A stretch of 64,000 bases of DNA, taken from positions 20,366-84,365 of the forward strand of contig NZ_JAAVJD010000002.1 in the NCBI RefSeq assembly GCF_012033735.1, read 5' to 3'. Shown here one piece after another: positions 53,466 through 64,000 of this stretch. The notes under the pieces were generated by a model that worked only from the letters and a program-made list of their open reading frames with translations, did no database searches and was not told where the DNA came from. How positions within the stretch are numbered: position 1 is the first letter of the stretch; each line of letters begins with the position of its first letter. The stretch comes from Streptomyces lonarensis. Lineage in GTDB: Bacteria > Actinomycetota > Actinomycetes > Streptomycetales > Streptomycetaceae. Both the position numbers and the translations under genes were made by a program.

Positions 53466-54139
53466 GCCCGCACCTCCGGCGGTTCGCCGTCGTCACCGAT
53501 GTTGCCGCGGTGGTCCTGGCCGGTGGGGTCGGTCAGCGAGGACGCCGCCGCGAGCGCGTCCTGCGGGGTGACCTCCTCGCCGGGGGCCTCCTCGCCCTTG
53601 GAGCGGGCGACCTGCCGGACCGTCCCCTCCGCGGCGCCGGGGACCTCGCCCCGGTAGTAGGTCTGCTCGTCCGCACCCGGGTACATCGAGTGCGGCGCCT
53701 CGACCATGTCGTCCTGCAGCCCCGCCAGCAGCTCCTCCTTGGTGAAGATGAGGTCGGTGCGGGTGCGGTCGGCGAGCTCGTACTCGTTGGTCATGGTCAG
53801 CGCGCGCGTCGGGCACGCCTCCACGCAGAGCCCGCACAGGATGCAGCGCAGGTAGTTGATCTGGTAGACGCGGCCGTACCGCTCACCCGGGGAGTAGCGC
53901 TCCTCCTCGGTGTTGTCGGCGCCCTCGACGTAGATGGCGTCGGCCGGGCAGGCCCAGGCGCACAGCTCGCAGCCGATGCACTTCTCCAGCCCGTCGGGGT
54001 GACGGTTGAGCTGGTGGCGGCCGTGGAAGCGGGGCGCGGTGGGCTTCTTCTCCTCCGGGTACTGCTCGGTGAGCCGCTTCTTGAACATGCCCTTGAAGGT
54101 CACGCCGAAGCCGGCCACCGGGTTGTTGAAGTCAGGCAT
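53462..54139 (-). CDS. nuoI: NADH-quinone oxidoreductase subunit I
   Basis: 225 residues from ATG 54139 ([12 protein letters not shown]), with AGGAGG 6 nt upstream and an 8-nt overlap with nuoH. Carries two 4Fe-4S clusters (N6a, N6b): C54, C57, C60 and C64 ([12 protein letters not shown]), and C99, C102, C105 and C109 ([12 protein letters not shown]). The C-terminal 60 residues are an acidic extension. Confidence 0.96.
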   Translation of the reverse strand: MPDFNNPVAGFGVTFKGMFKKRLTEQYPEEKKPTAPRFHGRHQLNRHPDGLEKCIGCELCAWACPADAIYVEGADNTEEERYSPGERYGRVYQINYLRCILCGLCVEACPTRALTMTNEYELADRTRTDLIFTKEELLAGLQDDMVEAPHSMYPGADEQTYYRGEVPGAAEGTVRQVARSKGEEAPGEEVTPQDALAAASSLTDPTGQDHRGNIGDDGEPPEVRA

Positions 54140-55523
54140 CGCCGTCCTCCTTCCGTGCGTCGCTCGCTGCGTCACTGTCGGGGCCCGCCTGGCCGGACTC
54201 CTCGCCGGCCGGGGCCGCGACGGAGGCCGTGTGCCGCTCCGCGCGCGAGGGGCGGCGCGGCACCGGGGGCAGGGTCTGGCCCGGCTTGGGCGGCACGGGG
54301 AAGCCCCCGGCCATCGGGTCGAACTCGGGCTCCTCGGGTTCGGTCCCCCGCTTGGCCCGGTCGGAGCGGTCCCGGAGCATGTCGACCACCAGCGACACCA
54401 GCAGCAGGGCGACGACTCCGCCGACCACCCAGATGAGGATGTCGCTGAAGGAGCGGCCGTCGTTCTGGAAGGCGCGGACGGTGGCGACCAGCATCAGCCA
54501 GCCGAGGGCGACCGGGATGAGGACCTTCCAGCCCAGCACCATGAACTGGTCGTACCGGACACGGGGCAGCGTGCCGCGGATCCAGACGAAGAAGAACATG
54601 ACGGCGAGCAGCTTGAGGGTGAACCACAGCAGCGGCCACCAGCCGGTGTTGGCCGACTCCCAGAAGGAGATCGGCGCCGGCGCCCGCCACCCGCCGAGGA
54701 AGATCGTCACCATCAGCGCGGAGACGGTCACCATGTGGATGTACTCGGACATCATGAAGAAGGCGAACTTGATGGACGAGTACTCGGTGAGGTACCCGCC
54801 GACGAGGTCGCCCTCGGACTCCGGCATGTCGAACGGCGGGCGGTGCGCCTCGCCGACCATGGCGATCATGTAGATCAGGAACGACACCGGCAGCAGGACG
54901 ACGAACCAGCGGTCCTCCTGCGCGGCGACGATCCCCGAGGTGGACATCGACCCGGAGTAGAGGAAGACGGCCGCGAAGGAGAGGCCCATCGCGACCTCGT
55001 AGGAGATGATCTGCGCCGTGGCCCGCACGCCGCCGAGCAGCGGGTAGGTCGAGCCGGAGGACCAGCCGGCGAGGACGGTGCCGTAGACGGCGATGGCCGA
55101 GGTGGCCAGCACGTAGAGCATCGCCACCGGCAGGTCGGTGAGCTGGAGGACGGTCTCGGTGCCGAAGATCGACACCGGGGAGTCGGCGGGGCCGAAGGGG
55201 ATGACCGCGATGGCCATGAACGCCGGGACGGTCGCGAGGATCGGCGCCAGGATGTAGACCGGCTTGTCGGCCCCCTTGACGACGATGTCCTCCTTGAACA
55301 TCAGCTTCACGCCGTCGGCCAGCGACTGGAGCATGCCCCAGGGGCCGTTGCGGTTGGGGCCGATACGCAGCTGCATCCAGCCGAGCACCTTGCGCTCCAT
55401 CACGATGGAGATCAGCACCGTGCCCATCAGGAACGCGAAGACGCCGACCGCCTTGAGCAGGATCAGCCAGAACGGATCGTTGCCGAACATCGACAGATCC
55501 GTCTGTTGGGCGAGTACGGTCAT
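54132..55523 (-). CDS. nuoH: NADH-quinone oxidoreductase subunit H
   Basis: 463 residues from ATG 55523, overlapping the nuoG stop as ATGA. Eight-helix subunit that forms the quinone chamber. Hallmarks: [52 protein letters not shown], and [20 protein letters not shown] hydrophilic C-terminal tail of about 85 residues ([20 protein letters not shown]) is typical of actinobacteria. Confidence 0.97.
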   Translation of the reverse strand: MTVLAQQTDLSMFGNDPFWLILLKAVGVFAFLMGTVLISIVMERKVLGWMQLRIGPNRNGPWGMLQSLADGVKLMFKEDIVVKGADKPVYILAPILATVPAFMAIAVIPFGPADSPVSIFGTETVLQLTDLPVAMLYVLATSAIAVYGTVLAGWSSGSTYPLLGGVRATAQIISYEVAMGLSFAAVFLYSGSMSTSGIVAAQEDRWFVVLLPVSFLIYMIAMVGEAHRPPFDMPESEGDLVGGYLTEYSSIKFAFFMMSEYIHMVTVSALMVTIFLGGWRAPAPISFWESANTGWWPLLWFTLKLLAVMFFFVWIRGTLPRVRYDQFMVLGWKVLIPVALGWLMLVATVRAFQNDGRSFSDILIWVVGGVVALLLVSLVVDMLRDRSDRAKRGTEPEEPEFDPMAGGFPVPPKPGQTLPPVPRRPSRAERHTASVAAPAGEESGQAGPDSDAASDARKEDGDA

Positions 55524-58063
55524 CGGGCGTTCCCTCCCTTCTCGTCAGGGGCCTGACCGGGGGCGCCGGACGGCGACCCGGAGGCGATGGCGACCAGCTC
55601 GCCCGGGTGGGCGCCGAGGTCGTGGTAGATACCGCCGCCGAAGGAGTTGACCGGCAGCCACACGACGCCGTCGGGCATCTCCGTCACCAGCAACGGCAGT
55701 TCGACGCTGCCGGCGGGGCCGGTCACCGCGACGGTGGACCGGTCCGCGAGCCCCGCCCCGGCGGCGGTCGTCGGGGAGACCCGGGCCGGTGCGGGGTGGC
55801 GGGTGGCGGCCAGCGCCTTGTCGCCCTCCTGGAGGCGGCCCTGGTCGAGCAGCATCCGGTGGCCGGCGAGCACCGCCTCGCCGGCGGCGGGCGCCGGCGG
55901 GGTGACGGCGGTGCCGGTCGGACCGATGGGCAGTGCGCCTTCCCAGGCCGGGAACCGGCCGACCTCGCGGCGGGTGGCCGCGACATCGGGCAGGCCGAGC
56001 GCGATGTCCATCCGGTCGGCGAGCATGTGGAGCGCCCGGCCGTCGGGGTGGACGTGGCGGCGGGTCATCTGGTCGGCGGCGATCGCGGCCTCGAACGGCC
56101 GGTAGCGACCCTCCCAGTTGAGGAAGGTGCCGGTCTTCTCGGCGACCGCTGCGACCGGCAGCACCACGTGGGCGCGTGCGGTGACCTCGGTCGGCCGCTG
56201 CTCCAGGCTCACCAGGAAGCCCTCGGCGGCGACGCGGTCCAGCGCGGCGAGCGCGGCCCTCGGGTCGGGGAGGTCCTCGGTGGAGACACCGGCGACGACC
56301 AGGCCGGCGAGTCCGCCGTCGGCCGCCGCGCGCAGGATCGCGGAGGTGTCCCGGCCGGGGCGGTCGGGCAGTTCGGCCTCGGCGACGCCCCAGACCGCGG
56401 CGGTCTGCTGCCGGGCGAGCACGTCGTGGTCGGGCCGGCCGCCGGGCAGCAGCCCGGGCAGGGCGCCTGCCTCGACGGCGCCGCGCTCACCGGCGCGGCG
56501 GGGAATCCACACCAGCCGGGCACCGGTGGCGGCGGAAGCGGCGACCGCGGCGGTCAACGCGCCCGGCACCAGGGCCAGTCGCTCACCGACGAGGATCAGC
56601 GCGCCCTCGGTCCGCAGCGCCTGCGCGGCGTCGGCGGCCGCGCCCTCCAGTCCGGTCCCGGCGGCCAGCGCGTCCAGCCAGTCGGTCTCGGTGCCGGGGG
56701 CGGCGGGCAGCAGCACACCGCCGGCCTTGGCCTGACCGCGGGTGAGGTGCGTCGCCAGCGACCAACTGCGCTGATCGTGCTTGCGGTTGGCCTTGCGCAG
56801 CCGCAGGAAGACACCGGGCGCCTCCTCCTCGGCCTCCAGGCCGGCGAGCAGCACCGCCGGCGCCGTCTCGACCGCGCGGTAGCTCACCGGGCCGCCGCGG
56901 TCGACGCCGCTGCCGGCGACGTGGGCGGCGAGGAACGCCGCCTCCTCGGCGGAGTGCGGCCGCGCGCGGAAGTCGATGTCGTTGGTGGCCAGCGCCAGCC
57001 GGGCGAACTTGGCGTAGGCGTAAGCGTCCTCGACGGTCAGCCGACCGCCGGTGAGCACGCCGACACCTGCGCCGTCGCGGGCGGCGGTGAGACCGGCCGC
57101 CGCTGCGTCGAGCGCCTCGGGCCAGCTGGTGGGGACGAGTTCACCGGAGGCCGCGTCGCGCACCAGCGGGACGGTGAGCCGATCGGGGAGCTGTGCGTAG
57201 CGGAAGCCGAAGCGTCCCTTGTCGCACATCCACTCCTCGTTGACCTCGGGGTCGTCCGCGGCGAGGCGGCGGAGCGTCTTGCCGCGGCGGTGGTCGGTGC
57301 GGGTGGCGCAGCCGCCGGCGCAGTGCTCGCAGACGCTGGGCGAGGAGACCAGGTCGAACGGGCGGGAGCGGAAGCGGTAGGCGGCCGAGGTGAGGGCGCC
57401 GACCGGGCAGATCTGGATGGTGTTGCCGGAGAAGTACGACTGGAGGGGCTCGCCCTCGCCGGTGCCGACCTGCTGGAGGGCGCCGCGCTCCAGGAGTTCG
57501 ATCATCGGGTCGCCGGCGACCTGGTTGGAGAACCGGGTGCAGCGGGCGCACAGCACGCAGCGTTCGCGGTCGAGCAGCACCTGCGCGGAGATCGGGACCG
57601 GCTTGGCGAAGGTCCGCTTGACGCCCTCGAACCGGGAGTCGGCCTGCCCGTGGGACATCGCCTGGTTCTGCAGCGGGCACTCACCGCCCTTGTCGCAGAC
57701 GGGGCAGTCCAGGGGGTGGTTGATGAGCAGCAGCTCCATCACCCCGACCTGGGCCTTCTCCGCGACGGGGGAGGTGAGCTGGGTGCGGACCACCATGCCG
57801 TCGGTGCAGGTGATGGTGCACGACGCCATCGGCTTGCGCTGGCCCTCGACCTCGACGATGCACTGGCGGCAGGCGCCGGCGGGGTCGAGCAGCGGGTGGT
57901 CGCAGAAGCGCGGGATCTCGATGCCGAGCAGTTCGGCGGCGCGGATCACGAGGGTGCCCTTGGGCACGGAGATCTCGATGCCGTCGATCGTCAGCGTCAC
58001 CAGGTCCTCGGGGGGCGTGGCCGGTCCGCCGCCGGGGGTGCCGGAGGTGGTGGTGACAGTCAT
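55520..58063 (-). CDS. nuoG: NADH-quinone oxidoreductase subunit G
   Basis: 847 residues from ATG 58063, overlapping the nuoF stop as ATGA. Iron-sulfur arm subunit: 2Fe-2S N1b in [15 protein letters not shown], His-ligated N5 and N4 in [20 protein letters not shown] and [13 protein letters not shown], and an extra N7-type set CEHCAGGCA with a later [10 protein letters not shown] molybdopterin-oxidoreductase-like domain (no cofactor) fills about 250-770. The pseudo-active region is diverged, as usual for the actinobacterial NuoG. Confidence 0.96.
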   Translation of the reverse strand: MTVTTTSGTPGGGPATPPEDLVTLTIDGIEISVPKGTLVIRAAELLGIEIPRFCDHPLLDPAGACRQCIVEVEGQRKPMASCTITCTDGMVVRTQLTSPVAEKAQVGVMELLLINHPLDCPVCDKGGECPLQNQAMSHGQADSRFEGVKRTFAKPVPISAQVLLDRERCVLCARCTRFSNQVAGDPMIELLERGALQQVGTGEGEPLQSYFSGNTIQICPVGALTSAAYRFRSRPFDLVSSPSVCEHCAGGCATRTDHRRGKTLRRLAADDPEVNEEWMCDKGRFGFRYAQLPDRLTVPLVRDAASGELVPTSWPEALDAAAAGLTAARDGAGVGVLTGGRLTVEDAYAYAKFARLALATNDIDFRARPHSAEEAAFLAAHVAGSGVDRGGPVSYRAVETAPAVLLAGLEAEEEAPGVFLRLRKANRKHDQRSWSLATHLTRGQAKAGGVLLPAAPGTETDWLDALAAGTGLEGAAADAAQALRTEGALILVGERLALVPGALTAAVAASAATGARLVWIPRRAGERGAVEAGALPGLLPGGRPDHDVLARQQTAAVWGVAEAELPDRPGRDTSAILRAAADGGLAGLVVAGVSTEDLPDPRAALAALDRVAAEGFLVSLEQRPTEVTARAHVVLPVAAVAEKTGTFLNWEGRYRPFEAAIAADQMTRRHVHPDGRALHMLADRMDIALGLPDVAATRREVGRFPAWEGALPIGPTGTAVTPPAPAAGEAVLAGHRMLLDQGRLQEGDKALAATRHPAPARVSPTTAAGAGLADRSTVAVTGPAGSVELPLLVTEMPDGVVWLPVNSFGGGIYHDLGAHPGELVAIASGSPSGAPGQAPDEKGGNAR

Positions 58064-59427
58064 GCGTTCACCTCCTGGGTGGCGTCGCGGTCGTCCGCCC
58101 AGACGGTGGACTTCGCGGGGTCGAACGGGCAGCCACCGCCGGTGACGTGCTGCTCGTACTCCTCGCGGAAGTGCTTCAGCGAGGACATGATGGGGGCGGC
58201 GGCACCGTCGCCCAGGGCGCAGAACGACTTGCCGTTGATGTTGTCGGCGATGTCGAGGAGCTTCTCCAGGCCGGCCATGGAGCCCTTGCCGGCCTCCAGG
58301 TCGCGCATCAGCTGGACGAGCCAGTAGGTGCCCTCCCGGCAGGGGGTGCACTTGCCGCACGACTCGTGGGCGTAGAACTCGGTCCAGCGGGTGACGGCGC
58401 GGACCACGCAGGTGGTCTCGTCGAAGCACTGGAGCGCCTTGGTGCCGAGCATGGAGCCGGCGCCGGCGACGCCCTCGTAGTCGAGTGCGACGTCGAGGTG
58501 CTCCTCGGTGAGGAGCGGGGTGGAGGAGCCGCCGGGGGTCCAGAACTTCAGCCGGTGGCCGGGGCGCATGCCGCCGCCGAGTTCGAGGAGCTGGCGCAGC
58601 GTGATGCCGAGCGGTGCCTCGTACTGGCCCGGCCGGGCGACGTGCCCGGAGAGCGAGTAGAGGGTGAAGCCCGCGGACTTCTCGCTGCCCATCGAGGTGA
58701 ACCAGTCCTTGCCGCGGTCGATGATCGCGGGGACGGAGGCGATGGACTCGACGTTGTTGACGACCGTCGGCGAGGCGTAGAGGCCGGCGATCGCGGGGAA
58801 CGGCGGGCGGAGCCGGGGCTGGCCGCGGCGCCCTTCGAGGGAGTCGAGGAGGGCCGTCTCCTCACCGCAGATGTAGGCGCCCGCACCGGCGTGGACGACG
58901 AGTTCGAGGTCCTTGCCGGGCCCGAGGGCGTCCTTGCCGACGTACCCGGCGGCGTACGCCTCGGCGACGGCGGCGTGCAGCCGCCGCAGGACCGGGACGA
59001 CCTCGCCGCGGAGGTAGATGAAGGCGTGCGAGGAGCGGATCGCGTGGCAGGCGATCACGATGCCCTCGATGAGGGAGTGCGGGTTGGCGTAGAGCAGCGG
59101 GATGTCCTTGCAGGTGCCCGGCTCCGACTCGTCGGCGTTGACGACGAGGTAGTGCGGCTTGTTGTCGCCCTGCGGGATGAACTGCCACTTCATGCCGGTG
59201 GGGAACCCGGCGCCGCCGCGGCCGCGGAGGCCCGCGGCCTTGACGTAGGCGATCAGCTCGTCGGGGTCCATCGCGAGGGCCTTGCCCAGCCCCCGGTACC
59301 CGCCGTGGCGGCGGTAGCCGTCCAGCGTGTAGCTGTCGGAGTCGCCCCAGTTGGCGGAGAGGACCGGGGTCAGCAGGTCCTTGGCGACGGCCGAGGCGCT
59401 GGTGTTGTCCGATGACATGGCGCTCAC
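58060..59427 (-). CDS. nuoF: NADH-quinone oxidoreductase subunit F
   Basis: 455 residues from GTG 59427, which overlaps the nuoE stop; ATG 59418 is an alternative. Binds NADH and [22 protein letters not shown] is the NADH/FMN loop, [20 protein letters not shown] is conserved, and [15 protein letters not shown] with a later FCALGDG holds the N3 4Fe-4S cluster. Soluble arm, next to NuoE and NuoG. Confidence 0.96.
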   Translation of the reverse strand: MSAMSSDNTSASAVAKDLLTPVLSANWGDSDSYTLDGYRRHGGYRGLGKALAMDPDELIAYVKAAGLRGRGGAGFPTGMKWQFIPQGDNKPHYLVVNADESEPGTCKDIPLLYANPHSLIEGIVIACHAIRSSHAFIYLRGEVVPVLRRLHAAVAEAYAAGYVGKDALGPGKDLELVVHAGAGAYICGEETALLDSLEGRRGQPRLRPPFPAIAGLYASPTVVNNVESIASVPAIIDRGKDWFTSMGSEKSAGFTLYSLSGHVARPGQYEAPLGITLRQLLELGGGMRPGHRLKFWTPGGSSTPLLTEEHLDVALDYEGVAGAGSMLGTKALQCFDETTCVVRAVTRWTEFYAHESCGKCTPCREGTYWLVQLMRDLEAGKGSMAGLEKLLDIADNINGKSFCALGDGAAAPIMSSLKHFREEYEQHVTGGGCPFDPAKSTVWADDRDATQEVNA

Positions 59428-60268
59428 TCGCCCTCCTCGGCGGTGGGGCTCGCCGCGGGGTTGTGCGGGTCCGAGGCGGATGTCTGCTGCGGCGCGTCGT
59501 GCTTGCTGAGGTACTGCGGGGGGCCGTCGTCGGCCGGGTGGCGGCCCGGTCCGGTGGTGGGCCGTCCGGCGGGGAGCTGCTCGCCGGTGGCCATCCGCAG
59601 GCCGACCAGGGAGGCGTCGCCGCCGGTGCCGCCCTCGGTGACGGCGCCCTCGCGCGGGTCGGGGAATCCGGCCAGGATGCGGGCGGTCTTCTTGAAGTCG
59701 CAGAGGGAGGCGCCGCGGGTGGGGGTGACGGCCTCACCGGCGCGGAGCTTGTCGACGAGGTCCTTGGCGGACTGCACCGTCTGGTCGTCGAAGAACTCCC
59801 AGTTGATCATGATGACCGGTGCGTAGTCGCAGGCCGCGTTGCACTCGATGTGCTCGAGGGTGACCTTGCCGTCCTCGGTGGTCTCGCCGTTGCCGACGCC
59901 GAGGTGGTCCTGGAGCGCCTCGAAGATCGCATCGCCGCCGAGGACCGCGCACAGGGTGTTGGTGCAGACCCCGACCTGGTAGTCGCCGGACGGCTTGCGC
60001 CGGTACATGGAGTAGAACGTCGCGACCGCGGTGACCTCGGCGGTGGTGAGGCCGAGCTGGTCGGCGCAGAACCGCATGCCGGTCCGGGTGACGTGGCCCT
60101 CCTCCGACTGCACCAGGTGCAGCATCGGCAGGAGTGCGGAGCGGCTGCCGGGATACCGGGCGATGATCTCCGCGGCGTCGGCGGCGAGCCGGGTGCGGAC
60201 GTCCTCGGGGTAGTCCGGCGGGGGCAGGGGCGGCATGCCCAGTCCCACGGCGGCGTTGGCTGCCTCCG

Positions 60269-60272
<4 letters not shown>
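59424..60272 (-). CDS. nuoE: NADH-quinone oxidoreductase subunit E, with long tail
   Basis: 282 residues from ATG 60272, overlapping nuoD as ATGA. Thioredoxin-like 2Fe-2S (N1a) subunit: [14 protein letters not shown] and [19 protein letters not shown] carry the four cysteines. The core ends near residue 190; the remaining about 90 residues ([20 protein letters not shown] and onward) are a disordered extension longer than in proteobacteria. Confidence 0.95.
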
Positions 60273-61602
<1,330 letters not shown>

Positions 61603-61603
<1 letters not shown>

Positions 61604-62370
61604 CAGGAGTACGACCTCCGCTGGTCGGGAGCCGGGATCTGGGCGCCCTTGTACTCGACGGGGATGCCGCCGAGCGGGTAGTCCTTGCGCTGCGGGAAGC
61701 CCTGCCAGTCGTCCGGCATCATGATCCGCGTCAGCGCCGGATGGCCGTCGAAGACGAGCCCGAAGAAGTCGTAGACCTCCCGCTCGTGCCAGTCGTTGGT
61801 CGGGTAGACCGAGACGATCGACGGGATGTGCGGGTCGGCGTCGGGGGCGCTCACCTCCAGCCGGATCAACCGGCCGTGGGTGAGGGAGCGCATGTGGTAG
61901 ACGGCGTGCAGCTCGCGGCCGGTGTCGGTCGGGAGGTGGACACCGCTGACGCCGGTGCACAGTTCGAAGCGGAGCGCCGGGTCGTCGCGGAGGGTACGGG
62001 CGACCTGCACGATGTGCTCGCGCGCGATGTGGAAGGTGGCCTCGCCGCGGTCGATCACGGTGCGCTCGATGACGGCGGCCGGGTCCAGGCCCTGCTCCTC
62101 CAGCGCGCCCTCCAGTTCGTCGGCCACCTCGTCGAAGTAGCCGCCGTAGGGGCGGGAGGTGGCCGCGGGCATCCGCACGGTGCGGCGGACGCCGCCGTAA
62201 CCGGAGGTGTCGCCGCCGTTGTTGGCACCGAACATGCCGCGCCGCTCGGCGATCACCTCGCCGGGGGAACCGACCGAGGCGGGCAGCGCCCCGGCGGAGT
62301 CCTCCAGCTGGTTCTCCGGGCCGGCAGGTTCCTGTGTGGAACCGTTTCGCCGGTTGTCCGCGTCACTCAC
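61603..62370 (-). CDS. nuoC: NADH-quinone oxidoreductase subunit C
   Basis: 255 residues from GTG 62370, overlapping the nuoB stop as GTGA. 30-kDa-type subunit: [60 protein letters not shown] and RKDYPLGG match the family. An N-terminal region of about 80 residues ([20 protein letters not shown]) is variable and disordered, common in actinobacteria. Confidence 0.96.
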
Positions 62371-62921
62371 CGCAGCAGCCCCTTCATCTCGATCGTCGGG
62401 AGGGCCTTCATCGCCGCTTCCTCCGCCTCGCGGGCCGCGGCCTCGCGGTTGACGCCGAGCTTCTCGTCCTTGATCTTCTCGTGCAGTTTGAGGATCGCGT
62501 CCATGAGCATCTCGGGCCGCGGCGGGCAGCCGGGGAGGTAGATGTCGACCGGGATGATGTGGTCGACGCCCTGGACGATCGCGTAGTTGTTGAACATGCC
62601 GCCGGAGGAGGCGCAGACGCCCATCGAGATGACCCACTTGGGGTTGGGCATCTGGTCGTAGACCTGGCGGACGACCGGCGCCATCTTCTGGCTGACGCGG
62701 CCGGCGACGATCATCAGGTCGGCCTGGCGCGGCGATCCGCGGAAGACCTCCATGCCGAAGCGCGCGAGGTCGTAGCGGCCGGCGCCGGTGGTCATCATCT
62801 CGATGGCGCAGCAGGCGAGACCGAACGTCGCCGGGAACATCGAGGACTTGCGGGCGAGCCCGGCCATCTTCTCGACGGTCGTGAGCATGAACCCGCCGGG
62901 GATTTTCTCTTCGAGACCCAT
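62367..62921 (-). CDS. nuoB: NADH-quinone oxidoreductase subunit B
   Basis: 184 residues from ATG 62921 ([12 protein letters not shown]), with AAGG 8 nt upstream; the open frame to 62996 is poorly conserved. Carries the terminal N2 4Fe-4S cluster: tandem Cys37-Cys38 in [11 protein letters not shown], Cys103 in [10 protein letters not shown] and Cys132 in PGCPPRPE. A 126-base gap separates it from nuoA, the longest within the nuoA-J part of the operon. Confidence 0.97.
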   Translation of the reverse strand: MGLEEKIPGGFMLTTVEKMAGLARKSSMFPATFGLACCAIEMMTTGAGRYDLARFGMEVFRGSPRQADLMIVAGRVSQKMAPVVRQVYDQMPNPKWVISMGVCASSGGMFNNYAIVQGVDHIIPVDIYLPGCPPRPEMLMDAILKLHEKIKDEKLGVNREAAAREAEEAAMKALPTIEMKGLLR

Positions 62922-63047
62922 CTCAGATGCCTTCCTTCTCAGCTCGGCGCGGCGTCGCGGCCCGGTACCGCGTTCCGGCCCGACGGGGCGGACCACCGGT
63001 CGCCGCGGCGGGGCCGGTGAACGGCGCGCGGGTCGCGGCGGGAGTCG

Positions 63048-63407
63048 TCAGTCCCACTCCAGCCCTCCCCTGCGCCAGTCGTAGGCGTACGCGACGCCGA
63101 TGAGCCCGACGAAGATGGCCATCTGGACCAGCCCGAACATCCCCAGGGCGTCGAAGTGGACGGCCCACGGGTAGAGAAAGACGATCTCGATGTCGAAGAC
63201 GATGAAGAGCATCGCCGTCAGGTAGTACTTGACGGGGAAGCGCCCACCGCCCGCGGGCTGCGGGGTGGGCTCGATGCCGCACTCGTACGCCGAGAGCTTG
63301 GCCCGGTTGTAGCGCTTCGGCCCGATGATCGCCGCCGCGATCACGGAGCCCACGGCGAAGGCTGCCCCGAGGGCTGCCAGCACGAGGATGGGAACGTACG
63401 CGTTCAC
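63048..63407 (-). CDS. nuoA: NADH-quinone oxidoreductase subunit A
   Basis: 119 residues from GTG 63407, with GGAG 9 nt upstream. Three membrane helices. LSAYECGIEPTPQPAGGGRF is the conserved Cys/Glu quinone-chamber loop, and AMLFIVFDIEIVFLYPWAV carries the conserved Asp/Glu pair. First gene of the nuo operon; the promoter and a Rex-like operator lie 52 to 85 nt upstream. Confidence 0.97.
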   Translation of the reverse strand: MNAYVPILVLAALGAAFAVGSVIAAAIIGPKRYNRAKLSAYECGIEPTPQPAGGGRFPVKYYLTAMLFIVFDIEIVFLYPWAVHFDALGMFGLVQMAIFVGLIGVAYAYDWRRGGLEWD

Positions 63408-63458
63408 CGCACCTCGCTCCTTCCAGTCGACGGCGACTGCTGCAAGAAGATCACTTCT

Positions 63459-63476
63459 ATGTGAGTCAGTTCACAA
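63459..63476. promoter_or_regulatory. Rex-like operator upstream of nuoA
   Basis: ATGTGAG-TCAG-TTCACAA matches the Rex operator TTGTGAA-N4-TTCACAA at 12 of 14 fixed positions; the right half is perfect. Rex, the NADH/NAD+ sensor, is known to control nuo in Streptomyces coelicolor. It lies 52 nt upstream of the nuoA start and just downstream of the predicted transcription start, a good position for repression when NADH is low. Confidence 0.72.
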
Positions 63477-63486
63477 GCACGGACGC

Positions 63487-63515
63487 ATCCTATGCCTCAC
63501 CCCCTGTGAGTTGTG
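63487..63515 (-). promoter_or_regulatory. Putative nuo promoter
   Basis: On the minus strand TAGGAT (63487-63492) is a good actinomycete -10 hexamer, with CACAAC about 17 nt further upstream as a weak -35. Predicted start near 63480, giving a leader of about 73 nt that begins next to the Rex-like site. Confidence 0.5.
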
Positions 63516-64000
63516 ACACGGGGTACCTGAAGAAGTTTGTGATCTATGGCACCAAGGGTCACCTAAGTGCATCCGCGCAGGTGGGTGGCGTCACCGTCCT
63601 GATACCGGACGTACCGGTGACCGTACGGGTCGTGACGCGAGGCCCGTTCGGGCACCTCGCGCGGCCGCGTCGCGCTATCAGTTCCGCACGTCTCAGCGCA
63701 AATTTGCACTACGGGCGCCTGCGAGGTATGCGCGAAACCAGCGGTGACGCCCCGGAATCGGATGTTTCATCTGCGTTGACACGGTGTTGCGGCGATGGTG
63801 CCGCGCCGGTTCGCCCCACCGCGGGAGCGGCCGTGGCGGGCTCCGTGAACTCCCCACCGCGGCACGGCCGTTGCGGTGCGGTTGCGGTGCGGCCGCGGCG
63901 GGGTGGGGCGGGGAACGGAGATCGGGCCTGGTCGGGGCCGGGCCGGGCCGGTCGGGCCGCCGGCACGGGCCGGTCGGCCGGCCGGGCTGTCGGGGCCCTG
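63516..64000. other. Intergenic region upstream of nuo, no gene seen
   Basis: 485 bases to the window edge. No ORF with good codon bias or ribosome binding site. A hairpin, CGCGAGG...CCTCGCG (63636-63661) with an inner CCCG-TT-CGGG, could be a terminator for a transcript entering from the right. The last 150 bases are G-rich repeats of GCGGTTGCGGTGCGG type. Several TGTGA and GTGA words lie at 63503-63560 and might be further regulatory sites. Confidence 0.4.

Noticed and set aside
55607..58327. Long plus-strand frame (906 codons) opposite nuoG
   Set aside because: Antisense shadow of nuoG; no ribosome binding site and no family resemblance.

Overview
The window is high-GC DNA with strongly G/C-biased third codon positions, GGAGG-type ribosome binding sites, many GTG starts, DUF397 and lipobox proteins, and a 14-gene nuo operon headed by a Rex-like operator. 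This points to an actinomycete, most likely Streptomyces or a close relative. No rRNA, tRNA, origin or intact transposon was seen.

Layout. (1) 1-3.6 kb looks like a decayed mobile patch: a partial small gene behind an AT-rich promoter, a portal-protein pseudogene with three frameshifts, a small helix-turn-helix protein, a possible Nudix relic, and a nine-repeat CRISPR array with no cas genes. (2) 3.8-8.1 kb carries small hypothetical proteins, a TauE/SafE permease divergent from a LysR regulator, and a membrane/VOC fusion. (3) 8.2-14.1 kb is a methylcitrate (propionate) module: prpD-prpB-prpC on the minus strand, divergent from a RamB/PrpR-like regulator with TTGCGAAA-type sites between them. 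(4) 14.3-19.4 kb holds a DUF4241 protein, a lipoprotein with a PQQ-like propeller, and proS. (5) 19.6-27.1 kb, between proS and alaS, is the most unusual segment. Seven tandem paralogous lipoprotein genes (called LpA to LpG here, by coordinate) lie with one intact secreted partner gene and the remains of four more partner genes. In five of the seven, the partner start overlaps the lipoprotein stop by exactly 10 nt, so the locus began as repeated lipoprotein-partner cassettes that are now decaying. Four units share a promoter element. (6) 27.2-35.2 kb: alaS, tsaD, the glyoxylate-shunt pair aceA and a divergent aceB, and an anmK fragment. (7) 35.4-46.9 kb: metE behind a cobalamin riboswitch, a LolA-like lipoprotein-handling protein with an odd C-terminus, polyprenyl diphosphate synthase, fumarylacetoacetase, two acidic lipoproteins, an orphan DUF397 protein and a CNNM/CorC pair. 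(8) 46.97-63.4 kb: nuoA-N, respiratory complex I, on the minus strand.

How the parts fit. Propionate use, the glyoxylate shunt, polyprenyl (quinone side-chain) synthesis and complex I are linked central-carbon and respiratory functions. Many convergent pairs are separated by strong bidirectional hairpin terminators. The lipoprotein array and the CRISPR/portal patch are the accessory parts. Functions are assigned from motifs and family resemblance read by eye; no database search was run.
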